In this document: positions 43,240-55,800 of the stretch, piece after piece
Numbering within the stretch: position 1 is the stretch's first letter
How the letters are laid out: the number at the start of each line of letters is the position of its first letter
Assembly: GCA_949825025.1 (NCBI GenBank)
Contig: OX463785.1
Span: forward strand, 6,303,979 to 6,367,978
Length of the DNA stretch: 64,000 nucleotides
Direction: 5' to 3'
Source of the DNA: Siphlonurus alternatus
Taxonomy: Eukaryota > Arthropoda > Insecta > Ephemeroptera > Siphlonuridae
Notes under the pieces: model-generated
The model's input: the letters and a program-made list of their open reading frames with translations, nothing else
Database searches by the model: none
Told to the model about the DNA's origin: nothing
Position numbers and translations under genes: made by a program

Positions 43240-43442
43240 GCCTTTAATTCCCACACTGCTTCGCTTGACATCGCTCCATGTAAAAGCTCCTTAAAGGTGG
43301 ATATAGAGATAAGGCAATGTCAAGCGGGGCTCAGCGAAAAAAGTACATTTCAACATGGCTGTCATACGATTTTGAAGCAAGTGCGCCTTTCTCACTTTGC
43401 CAAGTTCCACTCGGCGTCGCTCCATGGAAAAGCACTTTTTGA
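43240..43442. repeat. MITE family E, rearranged copy
   Basis: TTGACATCGCTCCATG, CAAGCGGGGCTC and AAGTGCGCCTTTCTCAC modules of the family in altered order. Confidence 0.55.
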
Positions 43443-44420
43443 TTGCTCCGCCGCAAGCAAAGTTTAATGGGCCAAGAAACTGTAAATCAAAGACCAACAA
43501 TAAACAATAACATAACTCGGGAGCTTATTATTGACATTAATAAACGTGGTGTCAAGTATATATTAGGGTTAATAGAAAAGACCCTCCATACACAAGGCTG
43601 ACTGTCGTCTGTATTATTTTGCAAACATGTAATTTTTTTCTGTAATTTATCTTAATTTTCGTGGCAAACGACACAGGCTCTTTGCTACTTGGAGGCTTAC
43701 GCTTGACAATTTGTCCCAAAGTGATTTTATAACGATGAGATCATGCAGAAAACTCGTTAGCACCAAACTACTAATTGAAATTTCTTAGAAAAAAAAAAAC
43801 GTGCATGCTTATTAATTTTTGTCATATATTTGAACAACATTAGCGTCGATGAAATAAATGACTTCGAAATTTTATTGTTAATTTATAATATGAACTCTGG
43901 TCACATCCAACTGCATCAATGTAATTTTTATGCTACATTAAAAATATATATGGTGTGGGGGCATACATGACCAAAATGTGTCAATTGCCCCAAAATACCA
44001 ACCAATCAACCAATCAAAAAAATATATGACTTTTTCACTATGTGCAAGGAGTGTAAGTATATTATATACTGTATATATTATAGCCGAATCAGCCATTTTT
44101 TTTAAATGCCTCTGATATACACCAGTGAGGCCACATAGCAGAATTAAACACAAAATAATGTTGTAGTATTTTTTTTTCTTGAAAAGTTAAACAATTTGAA
44201 ATCAAAAGTATTTCTGTTTGTAGTTTGTTTTACTCTGTTTGCATTTATATACAACATATTCATTTTTATTGCTTTAAATATTATACTTAAAATATTAAAT
44301 AATTATGCTCATTATTCATCACTTATCTAACCAAAATTTTAAGCCAAATATAAAAGAAAAATAAACTTGAACGATAAATCAGTAACCTTTAATCACAAAT
44401 CTCAGTAATTTATTAGACCG
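43443..44420. other. Gene C 5' intron, nothing recognised
   Basis: AT-rich. Confidence 0.5.
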
Positions 44421-44827
44421 TTAAGGTAGAAATAACGTCTATCAGCTGTTTTTTTAGGTCCATTTGATTAACATGTAAACCTTGGCAAATTCAAAAAAAT
44501 TCTGAAATTTTTTTGAGAGGCAGAAATTAGTACCTAAAATCCATAGAGAAAGACTAGAAAGTTTCAAAACAATTTAACGAGCTGATTTTTTTTTTTTTTT
44601 TAAATTAAGTTTTTAGTTTGTCTCTCCATGGGAAAGCCCTATGCTGAAAATTAAATAAATTAATTAAAAAAGTGTGCTCATTAAATTGTTTTGAAATTTT
44701 TTCTATGGCTTTTAGGCACTAATATCTGCCTCTCAAAAAAACATCAGAATTTTTGTGAATTTGCTAAGATTTGCATGTTAATCAAATCGAGCTTAAAAAC
44801 AGCTGATCGATGTTATCTCTACCTTAA
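44421..44827. repeat. TTAA-flanked inverted-repeat element (TTAAGGTAGA family)
   Basis: TTAAGGTAGAAATAACGTCT / GATGTTATCTCTACCTTAA, about 400 bp. The same end motif occurs in the elements near 46940-47316 and 59635-59940. Confidence 0.7.
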
Positions 44828-45029
44828 CACAAGTTCTTCGGTAAATAATTTTAGTGTCCACACAGTGAGGAGGTTTTCTCAGAGGCCCGCTGGTGAAGCC
44901 GCTCAATGTACTGTTAGCGGGGGGCGTGCGAGAATGTCCCGCAGTCATAAAGCCGCCGACCGTTGTGTAACGCTTACTTTCGTTCAACTAATGTCCTAGC
45001 TTAGCGAAGAACAATTAGGTGTGGGCGAC

Positions 45030-45315
45030 AATGGAGTATCGACCTCAAAATTTTATTGCAAAAATGGATTCAGGGTGCCACTCTGATTTTTCAGTTTTTT
45101 TTTTAGACCCCGGGAAGTATTGCTAAAAAGTTTTGTCAGGTTTGAACCCACGCCCCTTTCAGGTCCTATCCTTTTACTAAGAGAGGCATCAATATCTCTG
45201 TACTTTCAATATTTTTTTAAAAAATAGTTACCGGAATCTAAAAAATCGGAGTAGCATAACTTTTGCATCTTCTATCAATTTCTGTAATAAAAATTTTTGA
45301 GGTCGATACTCCATT
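45030..45315. repeat. MITE family A, variant with GAACCCACGCC centre
   Basis: AATGGAGTATCGACCTCAAA / TTTTTGAGGTCGATACTCCA. The centre matches the 1221-1634 and 38904-39218 variants. Confidence 0.75.
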
Positions 45316-45686
45316 GGTACAAATAGTGTAAATTTGTAAATAATTTCATTTATGGAGGCATAATTAAGTGATAATATCGTACACTACATTTTATTCGAAT
45401 GGAGAATACAATATTTGAATTTTATTATACATGACAAAACTTCTTTAACTATGATACAAAATACATTGATCACTTAATTTGACATTTTGCCGAAAATTAG
45501 TGCTTTCTAGCCTTTCTATATTTAAAGTTAAAAATTTTTCATGCAATATACATATATAATAATAATAATATAAACTAATATCATATATCATGGCATATAG
45601 GCATACAAATGTGAAATTTGTAAAAATACACCAACTTTCACAATTTTTACAGTTTAATATATAATAAATTTATATATGAAATCTAG

Positions 45687-46106
45687 TTAAGGGCATTGGG
45701 TGTAGCACCGGTAGTTGGCAACACTGACGTATCTTCACCATGTTAATTTTTCAACCTTGCTCCTTGGAGTAATTTTTATGCTAGAGCTAAGCTGATTGCT
45801 GTAGTATCAAGGTAATTAGTAGCCCAAGTGCACAATTTGGCTTAGTAAAACCTGATTTAAAGAAAAGTATTTTTAGTAATTTTTTTAAATTTACATGCAT
45901 TTTTTTAAAATATAAAAAAAAAATACTTTTCTTTAAATCAGGCTTTGTTTAGCCAAATTGTGCACTTGGGCTACTAATTACCTTGATACTACAGCAATCA
46001 GCTTAGCTCTAGCATAAAAATTACTCCGAGGAGCAATGATCAAAAATTAACATGGTGAAGATACGTCAGTGTTGCCAACTACCGGTGCTACACCCAATGC
46101 CCTTAA
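45687..46106. mobile_element. TTAA-flanked long palindrome, piggyBac-like MITE
   Basis: TTAA at each end, then GGGCATTGGGTGTAGC / GCTACACCCAATGCCC. Arms of about 190 bases are almost perfectly complementary around an A/T-rich centre (about 45890-45920). The TTAA target duplication is characteristic of the piggyBac superfamily. Confidence 0.75.
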
Positions 46107-46214
46107 TTCACAAAAACTCAAATTTCAACAGGAAGGACAAAACTCTTCCAGTGAAAATAACAACCTCTCACCTCCCGATGGGAACATACAGTTAATTTTA
46201 GTCTGCAAAGCGTC

Positions 46215-46604
46215 CTCAAGTTGAGCGTGGTGCAATGCATTGACCGGTTCTCGTTAGATCACCGAAGTTAGGCTACGTCGAGCGTGGTTAGTACTTGGAT
46301 GGGTGACCGTTTCAAGTAAAAAATACGCTGCTCCCTCCCTGGGGTAAATTCGTCTCGCTTTCCACCCAGTGCAGTGATGCACTTGTGTGTGGTTCCCCAG
46401 GCTTTGGACATCGCTTTGGTCCATTGAGAAAAAGTAGAGGTGTCCGTCCTGACTGAGGTTTTCCACGGTTCCCTCAGTCTCACCTCAGCGAATGTGGGGA
46501 CGCGTAACAGGCCGTGAACACCACCCGTTCCCTACCCGGTAGATGATTACCCCGCCGCGAGCTGTAAGCTTTTAGGGGTGTATCCTTGTAAAAAAAAAAA
46601 AAAG
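46215..46604 (+). repeat. Full 5S rRNA-derived SINE with poly(A) tail
   Basis: CCGGTTCTCGTTAGATCACC, GAAGTTAGG, GAGCGTGGTTAGTACTTGGA and TGGGTGACCG follow the 5S rRNA order. A SINE body and a 14-base A run (46590-46603) come next. It ends about 45 bases before the gene C coding-exon acceptor. Confidence 0.8.
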
Positions 46605-46649
46605 AGCAGTTCGCATCCCTACGGTCGTTGATGTTGATGTCTTTGCAGA

Positions 46650-46826
46650 ATGGTGCCTCTGCTGCTGCTGATTGTGACTGCTGGCCTCGCCTCGTCTCAA
46701 CAGTGGCGACCTCACTGGGTGCAGCCCCAAGTTCAGCCCGGGGGTTACAGCCCCTGGCGTCAGCAGCCCTTGCAGGTCCACACACGCATCTCCGCAGAGC
46801 CCTTCGAGCAGCGAGATGATGACCAG
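46650..46826 (+). CDS. Gene C exon 1 (coding): signal peptide and Q/P/W-rich extension
   Basis: ATG lies one base after a splice acceptor. Encodes [14 protein letters not shown], then [14 protein letters not shown], ending DDDQ/GTAAAG in phase 0. A 5S-derived SINE ends about 45 bases upstream. Confidence 0.85.
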
Positions 46827-49800
46827 GTAAAGTAGTCCCCATTTATCTTTGGTTTGACGTCACGAACCTTTTCCTTTGTCCTCCAATACAATTTAATGGG
46901 AGGGTCACGTGACTTCATACCAAAAATAAATATAGACGACTTTAACTGCAGAATGAAAATTTTACCGTCTTTAATTAATGCTACGCCTAATGTTAATAGA
47001 AATCCTATTCATGAAAATTATGAAAAAAAATTAGAAGGTTCTCCTTTAAATACCTTATCAAGTTATCAGGTATGCAAAAACGATCTATGTACAGTTTTCG
47101 AGTTATTAATATTTAAATTTGACTAATTTTACATGGAAGTTCCATTTCTCCATGTTAAATTAGAGAACTTTAAAAATTCATAACTCGAAAACTAGCTCGT
47201 TTTTGTATACCTGATATTTTGCTAAGGTATGTAAAGGAGAACATTTTCATTTTTTTTTTTCATATTTTTAATGAATGGGATTGTTATTTACATTGGGCGT
47301 ATTATCTCTACCTTAAGAAAGTTCACTCTACTACTCAGCTCTTTTTTTTAAATTTGAAATTAATCCTTGACTTGTAATTTAAAACAATCTTAACCAGTGG
47401 CGATCGGTGACCTTACTACATAGTCATGCGCATTGAAAACGACGAGAATAAAATGCCAAAGGGGGGTCCGGGGGGCCGTGCCCCCCGTACAGCCCGCCGC
47501 AGGCGCGATTTTTTCTAAAAAAGGGGCGTGGCAGATAAATTTTGAAGTTTAAAATTAACACTCCAGAAACATGATTCAAAGTTTTATATGATTCTTAAAA
47601 TTATCAATCCAGTATTATTTTATTAAAAATCAATGAAAACTTTGATTTTTTTTTTATAACCGAAGCTATACCATCGATGCTGATGTTTTTGTTTCTTTAA
47701 TATTTTTGCCGTATTCTAAAAAAAAAAAGTTAATTTACTAATTTCAATGTTTTTAAATGTATATATTTTTCATTCTTTTTAATCAACGGTGCAAATTATA
47801 AAGTCTTATTTCTTATTTTCCGTTGCTCCTAAATTATAATAAGTATAATTTTTATTCTACCATGCATGGCATAAATATGTCAATGTAAAACAAACTTACT
47901 AAATATAAAATTTCATGTATAGACGACGCTCTTTTTGGTAAACTATCAATAAATTTGTCAACTTATTATATTAGGTATATTTCACATAGTTTAAAGAAAC
48001 TCCCTAAATTATACACTAGACACGCATAACACAAGCAAAATACATCGCAGGCATCACTGAACAGAACCAGACGTGTGCGCTTCCGTACTAGCTAGCTTGC
48101 GAACTTTACTAACTACTAAGTAGTTCGTTTTTGCAACACAGCATATATATGGCGCTAGCTTGCAAAGAATATTTTTTCTATCAAAAAAATCAGACTAGAG
48201 ACTATAAGACTACAGACTAGGTAATTTAAAAATTAGAATAAATGTGGTAATTTCATAATTGATATTTTTATTTTAAAAGAGTAACATACTTATTTATTTA
48301 TTAAAATATTAAATATTTTCGAATATGAATATCAAAGTTTCTCGTCATCTGATTTTGATTGGTTGAGGAGGCTCTGAATACAGCGCTTCACCAGCTATTA
48401 TTTTTACCATAGCCCACCCCAACCACCATCTCATTTTGCGCCTTTTCTATTGGCTAGATCCGGTTCTAGTGACGTAGTGATGACTGCGATCACTCGGGCC
48501 GCAGTCTTAAATCGCGAAAAAATACGAAGACAAGCGAGAATAAGATCAGCGGGATTTTATTCAAAATTATAAATTCAAACTAATGAAAATTATATGCTTG
48601 GAGCACCAAAAGACAACAAAAAAAATCCCATCATTCCCATCTGTGTTGGTCATGCAGTGCATTCTTCGCATCTATGGACCGATCGCCCCTGATCTTAACA
48701 GCTATTCATTAGTTTTTATGCACTTACAAATTAATTACGAATTAATAACATTGCTTTAACTCTGTACGTGTCTCAGAGCCACACGTGGTACAACGTGGAA
48801 GCCGTGCCCCAGACTCCGTGTCCAGACATTTTCACGTACGAGCACGAGGGTGGCGAGTGGGTGGGCGTGGCGCGCGTGGTGCCTCCGCTCAACTACGCCA
48901 ACAACAACCAGACTATCCGGATACAGGTGGCGCTCACCGTGGAGGCGCTGCTAACTACGGTAATGTCACGTGACTAAATGAAATTTTTTACTGCAAACTT
49001 GGATAGAGAACCTCAAGTTATGATTGTCAAATTTTTTTGAACTCTCAAAATTGAGGGGAAAGACGCTGTGACGTCATAGTCATGTAACATCTTTCCCTTT
49101 GCTTGCGTGTTTGCATGACTATGACGTCAGTTTTTTAGTGGGATTTTAAGGGTGTTAAAAGGGTTCAAAAAATATTGACAATACGTAACTCGAGGCCCTC
49201 TTCAAATATGTAATAAAATTTCATGGAGGATTGTCCATTAATATACTATGAATTTATAGAGCACAAATAATAATATAGATTATATAATATTATGCAGAAT
49301 AAAATAATAGTACATGAATAATGTCAAATATGTATACAGTGTGCGTCAGCTAGTTAGTTGAAAAAAGCGAAATATAATTATTTTGTAACCAATTTGGACC
49401 AAGATTGTACACTCAAATAATTATAAAGTATCCTTAATTTACAATGCACCTTTTGTAGAGTCCATGCATTCTTCTTTCTATAATTTATAAAACTGTGAGG
49501 GCATTATTCAAATCGTTAACTGTGCACTCTTTCCCTCTGAAAAGTTCCCTCAGCTTTCTTAATCACCATGTCTTGTGTTATTCTTATGGGGTGATTAAAA
49601 ATGCTGCAGAAGGGAAATTTTCCGAAGCAAGGAGTGTACTCCAAGCAGTAAAAATAAAGTTTTTGCTTCTCCCCCCCCCCCGGCCCCCCTTCTATGGATG
49701 CGTAGGTGTTGTATTGATTGCCTCACGGCATGACAAAAATCTACAAACGGGACACTTTTTTATTATTTGAGTGTACGTGGACATTTTCCCTGGTGCTCAG

Positions 49801-52800
49801 TGTACGCTGGTATTACAGAAGTATGCTGGCAAGGTGGAGCTCCGCGAGGGCAAGTCAACTGTTGTGTCACGACTTCGAGACGGCGGTCGGGAGCCGATCG
49901 AGTACCGTGTACGCTTCCCCGTGCAGAGTCCCCTGCCCAAGCTGAACGCCGTGAGGGTGAACGGGAAAATTCTCTGTGAAGACAACCCAAGTGAGTGAAC
50001 GACATTCAGGGTCACTTTAATTGGACGGGTTTGGGCTGTTTGGTGGGTATAGGTGGATTTTCACGAGCGAAAACGACGATGCAATTTTAACGTACAGGCT
50101 GTAAAAATCCTATATGCGGCGAGCAAATTCGCCGTGTTTCGTTCTTTTTTATAATCGACAAAAATGGCCGCCATTGGATGTTACAGCAAGTACGCATTAT
50201 ATTTGCGTCGCGTCGCAGACTGGAAATCGCTCATGAATCACTTTATGGTGGAATATTTCCTATAACAGAGACCATAAGACCTCAGTGTCTTATGGCCAGA
50301 AATTTGGACAAAATTTTCAGAGCTTTGCAGGGTCTGAGAGTGTTGCCGCTAGTGTATCGCATAAGCAATACATACGCTACACTAACGGCAACACTTTCAG
50401 ACCCTCTCTGATCCAATTATTTAACTTATATTAATTTGGTGCCTCAATTTCAAAAGTAAGTTCCATGTCCGCAGCATCGATTTCTTGTTCAAACAATAAA
50501 TCGACATTACTGCCATCTATTATCGATTTAACTTTTTCACTTTTGCACTGATCATGTCATATTCTCCACAGCTGTGTCGAACGTGCACACCACCCTGACT
50601 TTGGGACACACGCTCTACGCCTACGTGAACTCGTTCCTCAGCGCTATCCCGCCTCCACAGCAAGCCTTATACGTGCCCCCATCCCCGACCAGGCCTACCC
50701 AAACCCCAACGAGGCCTACCCAAGCCCCGACGAGGCCTACCCAGCAGGTCTACGTTCCTCCAGCTCCTACCAGACCTACTCCTCAGCAAGAGGTTTACGT
50801 GCCCCAGACCCCACCTCGTCGCACCCCTCAACCAACAGTGCCTACAAGGGTGAAAATCATCACTGATGGACCACCGACATTGCCAGCAGAGGGGGAGAGA
50901 GATGGTGAGTCTCATAAGCAGCGGTGGATCCTTCCCACCCCGAAATTTTGGATATAACATGGGCAATATAGGCATTTTCTCCCCTCCATTTTTTTTAACA
51001 TTGACGTTATGAAGACACCTCCCCTCTCCTCCGAGATTTGGTTCTAGATCCACGCCTGTTCATAAAAAAAGTATTTTCTAGGTTTAAGGTGGTTTTCCAG
51101 GGAGCGGGAAAAGCGAGAAAATCGCGTACCGCAGCCAATCAGTCTTGAAATTTCCTCGCGCTACGGGGAGCGATTTTATCTCCAACATGGCCGCCATACG
51201 ATATTGAAGCAAGTGCGCTTTTATCGCCCCGCTCGATATCGCTCCATGGAAAAGCACCTTTACCCTGGTGAATGTAGTGTTGTATGTTTTCAGTGGAGTG
51301 CGGCGTGATAATCAACCCACTGCACCTGATCTTGGGAGGAAGTGACGTCAGAGAGGGGGCGTGGCCGTGGCTCGTCGCCATGTTCGTCAAGACCAATGTG
51401 GGTCTGGACTTCAAGTGTGGCGGCTCTCTGGTGAGCGCCAGTCACGTGGTCACAGGTCAGTACTTAGGTTCAAGGTCACAAAGGTCATCAAGATTCACGT
51501 GCACGTGGGCTTCGATTTCAAAACTCAAATTAATTTGATATTCCCTCCAGAAGTATATAGCCGGATCGAAGTATGAAGTTCATGGCTATTCTGTTTATAA
51601 TTCGGTTTTGAAACTTTATATATAATTTATAGATGGATTTTCTGCATCTGTGTGAAATTTCAATGCTAAAATACGAATATTAATTAATTAATATTTATTA
51701 ATGGTAAAAAAACTATTCAATTCCGGCTGTTTCCGGAGAGAAAATTGAATGAATTCGAACATAAGGGCTCGCTGTTCAAGGTCAAGATTACCATAGCCAG
51801 CGTCACCATATTCCCTGACTTAAGGTGCATTCAGATGGCGGTTTTTATCATGCGGCGCGACGCGAATTAATGCGCATTTGCTGTAACATCCATTGGCGGC
51901 CATATTGGGCGATTAAAAGAAAAAGAGCATCGTAATTAACGCGATTACCTGCGAATTCGCCGCCGCATAGGATTTCACAGCTTTTAAGTTAAAATCGCGC
52001 CGCGTCGCCGTTGCCGCCCATGAAAATCCACCTTAAAGGTGGATTCACATGGCGATTTTTATCATGCGACGTGACACGAATAATGCGCACTTGCTATAAT
52101 ATTCATTGGCAGCCATATTTGGTAATTAAAAGAAAAAGAGCATCGTAATTAACGTGATTCCCGGCGAAAGGTCGCCGCATAGGATTTAAATTTACAGCTT
52201 ATAATATATATGTCAAAATCGCGTCGCATCGCCGTTGTCACGATCTGAATCCGCCCGGTTTATTGAGTCATCCATTATTTACGAATGCGTACTCTCCAAA
52301 GTTTTTTACTTATCGTGGTGTCTCCTCGTGTTAGCTTGACGTGGTGCCTCCTTGTGTTTCAGCGGCCCACTGCGTCAAGCCACCGTACAAGGAACAGCTG
52401 GCCCCGAAGATGATAATTCTGTACATGGGCAAGCACAGTCTTCTAAATTGGACGGAGCAGCACAGTCAGGCCCGAGACGTGAGTCAACATGTGCTCCTCT
52501 CTTCTTTATTGTCTCTTAATACAAGTTATTAATTTATTCATGGTATTTGCTTGGTATTTCCCAAGTTTAAATTAAAGGTCTGCATGTGCAGTAATTTTTA
52601 ATATTTTTATAAAAACAACTAAGAATGTAACATTTAAAAACGTAATTTAAAAGCTTTCAATACATAGTCCAATAAAATAAAAATGTTCGATCCGGATATA
52701 TTAAAAAGCATAGCCAGTTCGGATATTTTTATACAATGGTTTTTCATAATGTACTAAACTTTATGTCGTAAGTCCCTTGAGTAGCCATAACGTTTCAACA

Positions 52801-55800
52801 ATAGAAGGCACTTTATTTTAATTCGAATGTGCTTTTTTCCGTCATCGATACTTATCATACAAATCAACTCTTTCAAATCCTGGCTGAGTTCACTCTTTTC
52901 TTTCGAACATTTATACTTGGATTTGTATGATACGTACCGATGATGGAAAAAGCACATTGGAATTAATTAATGGAAACGTCATCTGATAGAGATAACATTT
53001 TGTCGACCAACTGAAAATAGATTTAAAAAAAGGTACTTTATATAATGTTGGGCTCCTAATTAACTACAATGAATGCTGCAGGTGGGGGAGATCGTGATCC
53101 ACCCTGGCTACGAGGGCTCCTCAGGGAAGACCGACTCGGACCTGGCGGTGCTGGTTCTCTCGGTGCCCGTCACCATCACCCCCAGTGTGTGGCCTATATG
53201 CCTGTGGAGGAGCGGCGCAGCGGTGTCCGGCAATCAAGAGGGAACGGTGAGGATTTGGAAAATTTTACTTTGCGGCCTGTTAATCATCATCCCTCGTAAT
53301 CGTGGATTTTTATGGGGCAGGGAAAGCAAGAAAATCGCGTGCCGCAGCCAATCAGAGGCTTGGGATTTCCTCGACTTGCGGGGAGCGATTTTATCACCAA
53401 CATGGCCACCATATGAGATTGAAGCAAGTGCGCTTTTCTCGTCCGCCAAGCCCCACTCGAAATCGCTACATAAAAATGCACCTTTAAGGTGGATTTTCAC
53501 GAGCGATTTCCAGCCTGCGAATAATGCGCACTTGCAGACTTGCTGTAACATCAACTAACGGCGGCCATATTTGGTGATTTAAAAAAAATAGCATCGTAAT
53601 TAACGCAACATTCGCCGCATAGCTTTTCACACAAAATCACGTCGCATCGCCGTTGTCGCTTAAAAATTAATACAGGGCATGGTGATTATAACAAAGCTGC
53701 AAATGGGAAAATTTCCAAGGCGATGAGTGTACTTTGCTATATTCCACACAATCATTCATGTATCTCATGCGTCAAATTGTCTTAAAAGGATACAAACCTC
53801 AAATTAGGCAGTCACCAAGTGTTGAAATTTATAATCAATATTCGCATAATGTTAATCCACCCGCGGTTTGCTATAAAGAATTTTTAAGGTCCTTGCTGAC
53901 GTCACAACTCACAGCTTGTTCTGGTTAGCATTCAGTTGTGACGTACGCAAGGACTTTATGACGTCAACAGGGACTAAATTTCTTACTTTGCACCGCAAAT
54001 TTGCATGCCTGCACTGCGCGTGGAGAAAAATGATGTGAATGTTGATTATATTCTAGCAATACTTTTGCCATGACGTATCTAATTTGTAATTTTAGGCCTG
54101 TATCCTTTTAAAATTCATGCATAGCAGAAAATACCAGACAATACATTACAAATTATAATATATTATAGTATACATTTTTCATTATTTCAATTATAATAAA
54201 ATTTATTCAGTTAAATGTATTATAAATATTAAAGTCATAGTTAAATATATACTAAGGTATTCTAATATAGTAAGGAAAAAAATTGAAAGCAATATAATAA
54301 TATATAATTTAGCAATATTAAATTTTATTATAAAGCAACTCCATTTTGGTGCTGAAAAAGTTGCCTACCTTCAAGGGGCTAAGATGAATTTATCGTGCAT
54401 ATTATGCTTTAATGATTTACAAAAATAGATACTGTTATGTATTTGGAATGTAAATGTAATTCCAAACAAAAATGATACAAAACATTTTCAAGATGTACAC
54501 TCTATTCAGAAAATAATGTCCGATCCGGCTATACTTTAACATGTCCGGATCAGACATTTTTATTCGAATGATGTGTACAAACGTACAATCACGCCTTAGA
54601 AAACTTTCCTTTTAAGCCTTGTTAATCATCATGCTCCGTAAGAATAATACAGGCATGGTGATTAACAAGGCTGCAACTGGGAAATTTTCCAAGGCGACTA
54701 GTATACTTGGCAAAGATGACCGCTATTTGAAGTCAAGTGAGTTTTACGGGAAATTTGAAGCCCGTTACTGTTCTCCAGGTTGTTGGCTGGGGTAAACAAG
54801 ACCACAGTCCGGGTCACAGTGTCAGCGACGTACCGTTGATGGTGCGCATGCCGATCGTCACCCAGGAGGAATGTCTGCGAAGTCACCGCAGCTTCTACTA
54901 CCTTACTTCGGAGAACACCTTCTGTGCAGGTGGCAGAGAGGGTCAGTATTACAGAAAGTCTTCTAAAAAGTAGTAAATTTATAAAATTGAAAAGTTAGTA
55001 ATGATCTAGTAGTGAACCAACTGCAAATTTTATGTCAGAAAACATCAAATAAGACCGTCTTTTAACGGAAAAGTTCTCGACCAATCAAAAAATTCTAAAT
55101 TTACGTTTACTAGAATTTGCCACTTAAAACGGAAATTTTAAATTTTCTGATTGGTCGAGAGCTTTTCGTTTCCGATTCCAAACACAACACACAGTGCTTT
55201 ATGGTTAAGTAGTATAGACCAAAAGTTTCATAAACGACGATAATTCCTCACCATATAAAGCCATTGACAAGTTGCTATCTGCGCTCCCTGCGTGAGCACC
55301 AATTAATGAAAACGTATTTTCTCGAAAAAAACAATCGTCATAATGCCATTTAAAACTTTTTGGCTATATATAGAATATAAGATATAAGCCATATTTACAA
55401 GTAACGTGTTTTAATATTGAATATGTACATCAGTATAAAAAAAATAGTCTGAGAAAATTTTACGACTCAGTTTTAAGTTCAGCACCCTCTTGATTTACAC
55501 ATTGCTTGTTCAGCACACCCTCGCAAACCCTGTGCTCACTGACCTCACTGTAGTAATATTTAACCTTTCTATCCCCAGGGTCCGGCCCTTGTAACGGTGA
55601 CAGCGGCGGTGGAATGTACTTTCCAGAAAAGACGTTAGGTGGTAGCACACGCTGGATGCTCCGCGGGGTGGTGAGCCTCTCGCTTCAGGACGAGAACACG
55701 AGCTGCGACCTGCTGAACTACGTCGTGTTCACTGACGTGGCCAGGTTCGCGTCCTGGATTAGTGACGTCATGAATAGAGGGCGCAGCAGACGGCGTACCA

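Noticed and set aside
46215..46330. Possible functional 5S rRNA gene
   Set aside because: Only the promoter half of 5S is similar, and it is followed by a SINE body and poly(A) tail, so it is a retroposon.
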